A DNA stretch of 64,000 nt from Oopsacas minuta (Eukaryota > Porifera > Hexactinellida > Lyssacinosida > Leucopsacidae), in contig JAKMXF010000299.1 of NCBI GenBank assembly GCA_024704765.1, positions 1,340,863-1,404,862 of the forward strand. Direction: 5' to 3'. Below the pieces are notes generated by a model, which was given only the letters and a program-made list of their open reading frames with translations, was not told the DNA's origin and ran no database searches. The translations under genes were made by a program, and so were the position numbers. Below are positions 58,657-64,000 of this stretch, piece by piece; position 1 is the first letter of the stretch, and each line of letters begins with the position of its first letter.

Positions 58657-59608
58657 AACTTATTAGTATTATTGGACCAGGGATCGTCTTTCACCATGAG
58701 ATTTTAACTCATCTGTATTCAACGACTGTGAATTTGCAGGACATTCGACCAGGATCATTTCAATCACTAATTTGTCCTACTTGTACTCGTCAGATTAACC
58801 CGAAATTAATATCATTTGGTAGAGGAGTGTTGGATGTTTATTCAAATATAATTTTCTAAATATTTTTTAACTTTTATACTTCTATTTTAGCCATAACGTG
58901 TAAGGTTGCTTCTCTATTAACAAAGACGACTTAAAAGTGAGAATTCGAATCTGAAATTTGTGTCCATATTTCTGGCCCATGGAAGTTCATGAAAATCAAA
59001 TTTCATCCAAAATTTATGTAACTCTAGGAGATACAAGTATTCAAAGTTGATGTCAGAGTTATATTGGAGGAGGTGATTATCATTTTACAAATGTAGGGTC
59101 AGTTCAAATTTATATTTGATGTTCCACTTGGAACTCAAACTATTATATTGTGATAACAATCGATAGCTGAGACATGGACTTATACCATTATGTCGCTATA
59201 ATCAAGAAATTCTGAAAGATACGGTCACAATGGGTTCTAAAATTGGCAAAATTCTCGTGTTTTATGTATTTTCGAAATTTCAATTTAGACTCAAATTTCA
59301 AAAATAATTCATATGCAGAATCGCCTGAAACTTTACAGGCTCCTTCTTTTATATTATACCATTCAATTTCCTTTAGCAACAACAGGGTCGCTAGTACTTC
59401 TCTCATGGATATTCCCATAATATTATTTTGTGAAACTATGTTTGTCCACTTGCCGTATCATTATTCACATTGTCTCGTATAATACTAGACTATCTCATAA
59501 GACTAATAAGTATGACTGTTATTTACGCATAAAGTAACACATGTTATAACTCTTATTTTGTTCCCATTCTAATGTTGCTAGAACAAACGAATAATGCATC
59601 CGCATAAT
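58657..59608 (+). repeat. Left arm of a 952-bp inverted repeat
   Basis: It is the reverse complement of 60498-61449. Every paired position satisfies left + right = 120106, and all stretches I compared are identical, including two open frames. It contains, on the + strand, a frame to 58859 with DIRPGSFQSLICPTCTRQIN (CxxC) and VLDVYSNIIF, and on the minus strand the 76-codon frame 59188-59418. Confidence 0.95.
59188..59418 (-). CDS. Unknown 76-residue protein in left arm
   Basis: The sequence begins MGISMREVLATLLLLKEIEW and includes CKVSGDSAYELFLKFESKLK. Identical in the other arm (60688-60918). Balanced composition and a plausible helix pattern, but no family recognised; it may be one exon or part of an element gene. 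Confidence 0.3.
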   Translation of the reverse strand: MGISMREVLATLLLLKEIEWYNIKEGACKVSGDSAYELFLKFESKLKFRKYIKHENFANFRTHCDRIFQNFLIIAT

Positions 59609-60497
59609 ACTGAAATTGCGAATACTATTTTGTTTTTTCTCCACCACTATGAAATACACATATTGACAAATGATCATATATCTACCTCGTTCTTATTGAA
59701 TCATACTTCAGTATTTCTAAAATATTTGTTTAGATTATGTAATGACAAAGACATTACTGTAAGAGATAGTATCGCTGTTGTAGAATTGCTTTGGGATAGT
59801 ACAACATAATATTTTTAATTACGAAACTAGGTTAAAGGCCGCAGCTCGAAATACGTAATATAGATGACAGAATTACAGCATTCAAATTTGCTTTTACAAC
59901 ATTAGCAAGTAAAGTATTAAACATAATTTGAAAAGAAGTTGTGGAAATTGAGAAAGATTTGTAGGGACGAGTGGTCCAAAGGGAAAGGAGCAAATTAAGT
60001 TATATTAATCCATCAAAGAATAAAATACAAACGGTGTTTAGTAGTTTTATTACAAATACGTCACATATCCATCTGAATTCTATAGGATGTTCTAATCTAA
60101 GTATCAACAAAGACATGTTATCCAATATTCTCCTTTTTGTTCTGGGCATGAAATATATTGCCAAAGTGAGATCAAGGTAATTATACATTCCACCTACTAA
60201 TACTTTGGCAGGGAATGATGTAGAACTTAATTAATCAATATTTAATAAGGCATTTATTGACAGAAGAATTATTCATAACAATTGTGATGATTGTTATGAG
60301 TAAACCGGAACGAAAGAATGGAAGAGTTAGAACAGGTAGTCATTTTATCTAAATGTAAATTTAGAGTGGGTGAAGTTACCCGTTTTGAAAACTGTGATAA
60401 CCTCTCAGTTGCATTATCGCGTGAGAATTGTATTTTAATACAAATGTAATATGAAGATTGGACTTAAGAATATTAGATATATCAAAAATGGATGAGA
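59609..60497. repeat. Spacer (889 bp) of the inverted repeat
   Basis: Not shared between arms. A 72-codon frame starting at 59594 in the arm runs into it (HPHNTEIANTILFFLHHYEI, ending DITVRDSIAVVELLWDSTT). Further on, + strand pieces read RNIDDRITAFKFAFTTLASK and QTVFSSFITNTSHIHLNSIG with stops between them. They look like remnants of one protein; the family is unknown. Confidence 0.5.
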
Positions 60498-61449
60498 ATT
60501 ATGCGGATGCATTATTCGTTTGTTCTAGCAACATTAGAATGGGAACAAAATAAGAGTTATAACATGTGTTACTTTATGCGTAAATAACAGTCATACTTAT
60601 TAGTCTTATGAGATAGTCTAGTATTATACGAGACAATGTGAATAATGATACGGCAAGTGGACAAACATAGTTTCACAAAATAATATTATGGGAATATCCA
60701 TGAGAGAAGTACTAGCGACCCTGTTGTTGCTAAAGGAAATTGAATGGTATAATATAAAAGAAGGAGCCTGTAAAGTTTCAGGCGATTCTGCATATGAATT
60801 ATTTTTGAAATTTGAGTCTAAATTGAAATTTCGAAAATACATAAAACACGAGAATTTTGCCAATTTTAGAACCCATTGTGACCGTATCTTTCAGAATTTC
60901 TTGATTATAGCGACATAATGGTATAAGTCCATGTCTCAGCTATCGATTGTTATCACAATATAATAGTTTGAGTTCCAAGTGGAACATCAAATATAAATTT
61001 GAACTGACCCTACATTTGTAAAATGATAATCACCTCCTCCAATATAACTCTGACATCAACTTTGAATACTTGTATCTCCTAGAGTTACATAAATTTTGGA
61101 TGAAATTTGATTTTCATGAACTTCCATGGGCCAGAAATATGGACACAAATTTCAGATTCGAATTCTCACTTTTAAGTCGTCTTTGTTAATAGAGAAGCAA
61201 CCTTACACGTTATGGCTAAAATAGAAGTATAAAAGTTAAAAAATATTTAGAAAATTATATTTGAATAAACATCCAACACTCCTCTACCAAATGATATTAA
61301 TTTCGGGTTAATCTGACGAGTACAAGTAGGACAAATTAGTGATTGAAATGATCCTGGTCGAATGTCCTGCAAATTCACAGTCGTTGAATACAGATGAGTT
61401 AAAATCTCATGGTGAAAGACGATCCCTGGTCCAATAATACTAATAAGTT
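60498..61449 (-). repeat. Right arm of the 952-bp inverted repeat
   Basis: Exact reverse complement of 58657-59608 as far as compared, including the 76-codon frame at 60688-60918 (+). Outside both ends the flanks differ: left TTAAAATATATC, right AAAATCTCACG. No clear target duplication. Confidence 0.95.
60688..60918 (+). CDS. Unknown 76-residue protein in right arm
   Basis: Same protein as at 59188-59418 in the opposite arm. Upstream sequence gives no clear promoter or acceptor. Confidence 0.3.
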   Translation: MGISMREVLATLLLLKEIEWYNIKEGACKVSGDSAYELFLKFESKLKFRKYIKHENFANFRTHCDRIFQNFLIIAT

Positions 61450-62354
61450 AAAATCTCACGCAATAGTCCCATATATATTTTTAGTAATATGAGCGGACCA
61501 CAAACGGACTCGGATTCTTTTGAAATTTTGGTTGGAGAATTTCTAAATCAGTTTATAAAATTTCTATTTTAACCACACTAATCTTAGTAGACGCATAATG
61601 CTCACATTGCAGAAATTTTTTCTAATGGAATATTTCCCCAATTTAATTAACATTTTCTACTATTTTATTCTTTGTTTTTCCTTTCCGATATTTTTCCAAA
61701 TTCTTGGACTTAAATGAGGGGTATATTATCTCTCTAAAGGGCCTAGCAACTGAAGCGCGATAGAATTATCAAAATCCAATATTTGACTTCATTTCATGCC
61801 TAGGTTTTCAGGTAATTTTAAGGCCTAGAAAATCAGTATTCGTTATTATGTTGGCCCAAACCTTATATTCTCTGTGTTCGGTTGATTTAACCGAATAATA
61901 TCAGTATTCGTTTACCTATCTTTAATGATTACTGATATTCGTTTCGAACTCTTTCAACCTTGCTCTTTACATACATATATTATTATGTCATGATATGGCA
62001 CATTTTTTTACTTTATCACAGTGCATTTCTCTCATTTGGAATCTAAATTTAACATTATTGTAACTAATCTTCTCAATAATGCAGAAATACAACTCGTTTA
62101 AGTGGGGATATTATAAATCTACATACTGAGAAATCGTGCTTTGTGACAAATTTGTACCTGTTATAGTTTAACTATATTATAATAGCGATCAATCCGACAT
62201 TTCGACCACTCCTTAAACTTACCCTCTACTCTTATTCAATTTTGTATTAATTCATTTCAGAATATCTACCACCCTGACGTCCCTCTTTTTGAACGAAACC
62301 TTATTTCAACCCAAAATACGACCAAATAAGTACTAATTACAATAAAATTTTCAG
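61450..62354. other. SPT16 intron, nothing recognised
   Basis: AT-rich; the word CAGTATTCGTT recurs three times (61830-61940) without larger structure. Confidence 0.4.
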
Positions 62355-62402
62355 TATGCCGTTAATTGCATTGTTGGTACCACCCATGCAGTTATTGGTC
62401 CT
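62355..62402 (+). other. Possible 48-nt microexon
   Basis: TTTTCAG immediately precedes and CT followed by GTAAGT immediately follows a 48-nt open stretch (YAVNCIVGTTHAVIGP in one frame). Splice signals are strong at both sides and the length is a multiple of three. It does not match SPT16 where the next exon is expected. It may be chance or an exon of another gene. Confidence 0.25.
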
Positions 62403-62622
62403 GTAAGTAGTCAATCCAATTCTCACTGTATCCCACGATAAATTTCATTTTTGCATTTATTATCATTGACTTTATTTCGATCGAATCTATTTATTGTAAT
62501 TGTATGTTTTTGTTAGTGTTTTTATAATCGTACATGCTTTAAATATCTGTCATTTTGTTGGTACGCGGAGAGACCTTGCTAAGAATGTACGCACTGTATA
62601 GAGTTTGACAATCACTTTAGAA

Positions 62623-64000
62623 CAGGGGTTCTTAAAGCTTTAAACCCATGCATCCTTTGACCAATCTGTGAATTATCACGTCCCATACACTTCTTCTGAC
62701 TAACAAATTGGAAAAACACAGCAATTTCTAATATATTTAATAATCTCAATATAGTAAAACAGCTCCATCAATGTTAAGGATGTAACTGTTTTCTTCAACA
62801 TGTCTTTTGATCCTTGGGATTGTCTCAGAGAGAGCACAACGCATGTCATTTTCCGTCCATCCTGTTGCGGTATCTATTCTTTATGTACACTAGTGCCGAA
62901 AATGCAGCTTCACGGAGATATGTTGAAGAAACCCCAACGATCACCCGCAAGGCTAGTAGACTGACCTTATTATATATTTCCAAATATTTGAGCCAGGACT
63001 CCTCTAATGAAAGTCTGTTGAAATCATCCTTTGCAGAAGAGTTGGACTTCATCTCCAAAAACTCTTCCTAAATTTCCTTAGAGCCATCTTCAACATCAGT
63101 CAAAAAGGATTCCGGATGAGCTTCCATTATGAACTCTCTTCTTCAATATCTGGAAATAATCAACAGAATTCAGCTCTAAGCACTTGAAGATAAGTCTGAA
63201 TTAATTGTTTTAAATTATCATCGAGGAGTTTATCATTGAGAGCCACATCAAGGTGTGAAAATGGTCCTGTATATTTCGATCTGAGATTCGACACTTCCAT
63301 AAGTCCAACTTGGTAATAAAAGCTCGAATGGCATCGTCATGATAGATAATATTTCTCTTCTTGCCTCGTAGTTGGCGTTTGCGCTTGTTAAAGGCCTCCA
63401 AGATATCAACCAGGTATGCTAAATATAACTCAAGCTCCCCACAGTGTAAATAGCAAGGAGGTTAAATTTCTTCTGCTCTTCTAATAATACCTTAACTTCA
63501 TCTTTTAATCCATAAAGTCTTCCTAGCATATTCCCTTTTGTAAGCCAGCGTACATTTGTGTGAAACAGTGATGCTTCGTGGTCTACTCCAATGTATGACA
63601 GACGTCAATTATCGTGTATTCAGGGCCCAACCTTTTATGAAGTTAACTATCTTGATCATAGAATTGAGTGTATTCATAAGCTCGACTGGAAGGGTCCGTG
63701 CTGCAAGTGCTTCACGATGAATGACATGATGAGTTCCAACAGCTGAAAGACTCTTCCGTTTGATCTTTGTAACAAATCCAGAATGAGCACCTAACATTGC
63801 TGGAGCTCCATCTGTGCAAACATCAACTGATCTGTCCAAAGAGAGATTGTTTCCTTAAACAATTTTGACACCACAGCAAGAACATTATCTGCTTTAGTAG
63901 TTGTCTCCATTGGGCAACATAATATCGTCTCCTCCTCCAGGGTCCCATTTCAATGAACCGTGCATATACAAGCAATTGAGAGCACTGAGATACATCTGTA
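62623..64000 (-). mobile_element. hAT element (ZBED5/FAM200-like), cut by the window end
   Basis: The end at 62623 reads CAGGGGTTCTTAAAGC, a hAT terminal repeat, preceded by CTTTAGAA, which fits the 8-bp target preference (nnnTAnnn). The transposase runs from beyond 64000 toward this end. Confidence 0.75.
62800..64000 (-). pseudogene. hAT transposase (ZBED5/FAM200-like), C-terminal two thirds, decayed
   Basis: Reading from the right edge: ADNVLAVVSKLFKETISL, DRSVDVCTDGAPAMLGAHSG (a catalytic Asp in CTDGA), FVTKIKRKSLSAVGTHHVIH, REALAARTLPVELMNTLNSM, VNFIKGWALNTR, then after frame changes LAYLVDILEAFNKRKRQLRG, HDDAIRAFITKLDLWKCRI, LSLEESWLKYLEIYNKVSLL, YLREAAFSALVYIKNRYRNR (dimerisation block, usual C-E-x-x-F-S-x-L-x-x-I-K-x-K-Y-R-N-R) and NDMRCALSETIPRIK. 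This is the hAT group that gave rise to ZBED5 and FAM200 genes in vertebrates. Several frameshifts and stops. Confidence 0.88.

Noticed and set aside
59188-59482. Two separate genes on opposite strands of each arm.
   Set aside because: The + strand frame at 59243-59482 is the shadow of the minus frame; only one, if any, is coding.
1-64000. CRISPR arrays, operons, ribosome binding sites or bacterial replication signals.
   Set aside because: The window is eukaryotic: spliced exons and DNA transposons; no regular short direct repeats of CRISPR type.

Overview
The window is nuclear DNA of an invertebrate animal, AT-rich and packed with decayed mobile elements. The only clearly living host gene is that for SPT16, the large subunit of the FACT histone chaperone. 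Three of its exons lie on the + strand (14082-14290, 40719-40990, 46061-46325). The second and third join in phase through a canonical GT-AG intron. The first appears to use a GC donor, giving an intron of about 26.4 kb. No exon was recognised upstream of 14082 or downstream of 46325, so everything else sits in introns or flanks of this gene. The mix of Tc1/mariner types resembles that of arthropods, and a copepod such as a sea louse is my best guess, from impression only.

Layout. 1-14081: a decayed copy of a repeated zinc-finger/RNase-H-like protein (family A1, -), a C-terminal fragment of a RAG1-like transposase (B3, +), a GC-rich hairpin, a decayed coiled-coil remnant, a BRCT-domain pseudogene (-), Helentron-like tandem-repeat elements, and a nested pair of mariners (M2 inserted into M1). 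14291-40718 (intron): two more RAG1-like copies (B1 +, B2 -), a nearly intact DD37E Tc1-like element with TA target duplication, family A2 (+), a second DD37-type element (M3), a hAT relic, two DD34D mariners (M4 +, M5 -), hAT ends and two copies of a 156-bp MITE. 40991-46060 (intron): a dispersed repeat also found near 11.5 kb, a pogo/Tigger-like end and a Ty3/gypsy integrase (-). 46326-64000: family A3 (-), a 107-bp hAT MITE with a perfect 8-bp target duplication, a further Helentron-like repeat, mariner M6 (+), a PIF/Harbinger end with its Myb-like protein, a pair of 952-bp inverted arms that look identical, and a hAT transposase (-) running off the window.

The mobile genes do not form one pathway. 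They record several invasions: M2 landed in an older M1; the Tc1 copy, M5 and M6 keep their full transposase frame and are broken by tryptophan-to-stop changes, M6 also by a catalytic D-to-N change; families A and B are older and frameshifted. The most interesting items are the RAG1-like relics, the three equal-length copies of uncharacterised family A, and the long inverted repeat inside the SPT16 transcription unit, where the pre-mRNA would fold into a long hairpin.
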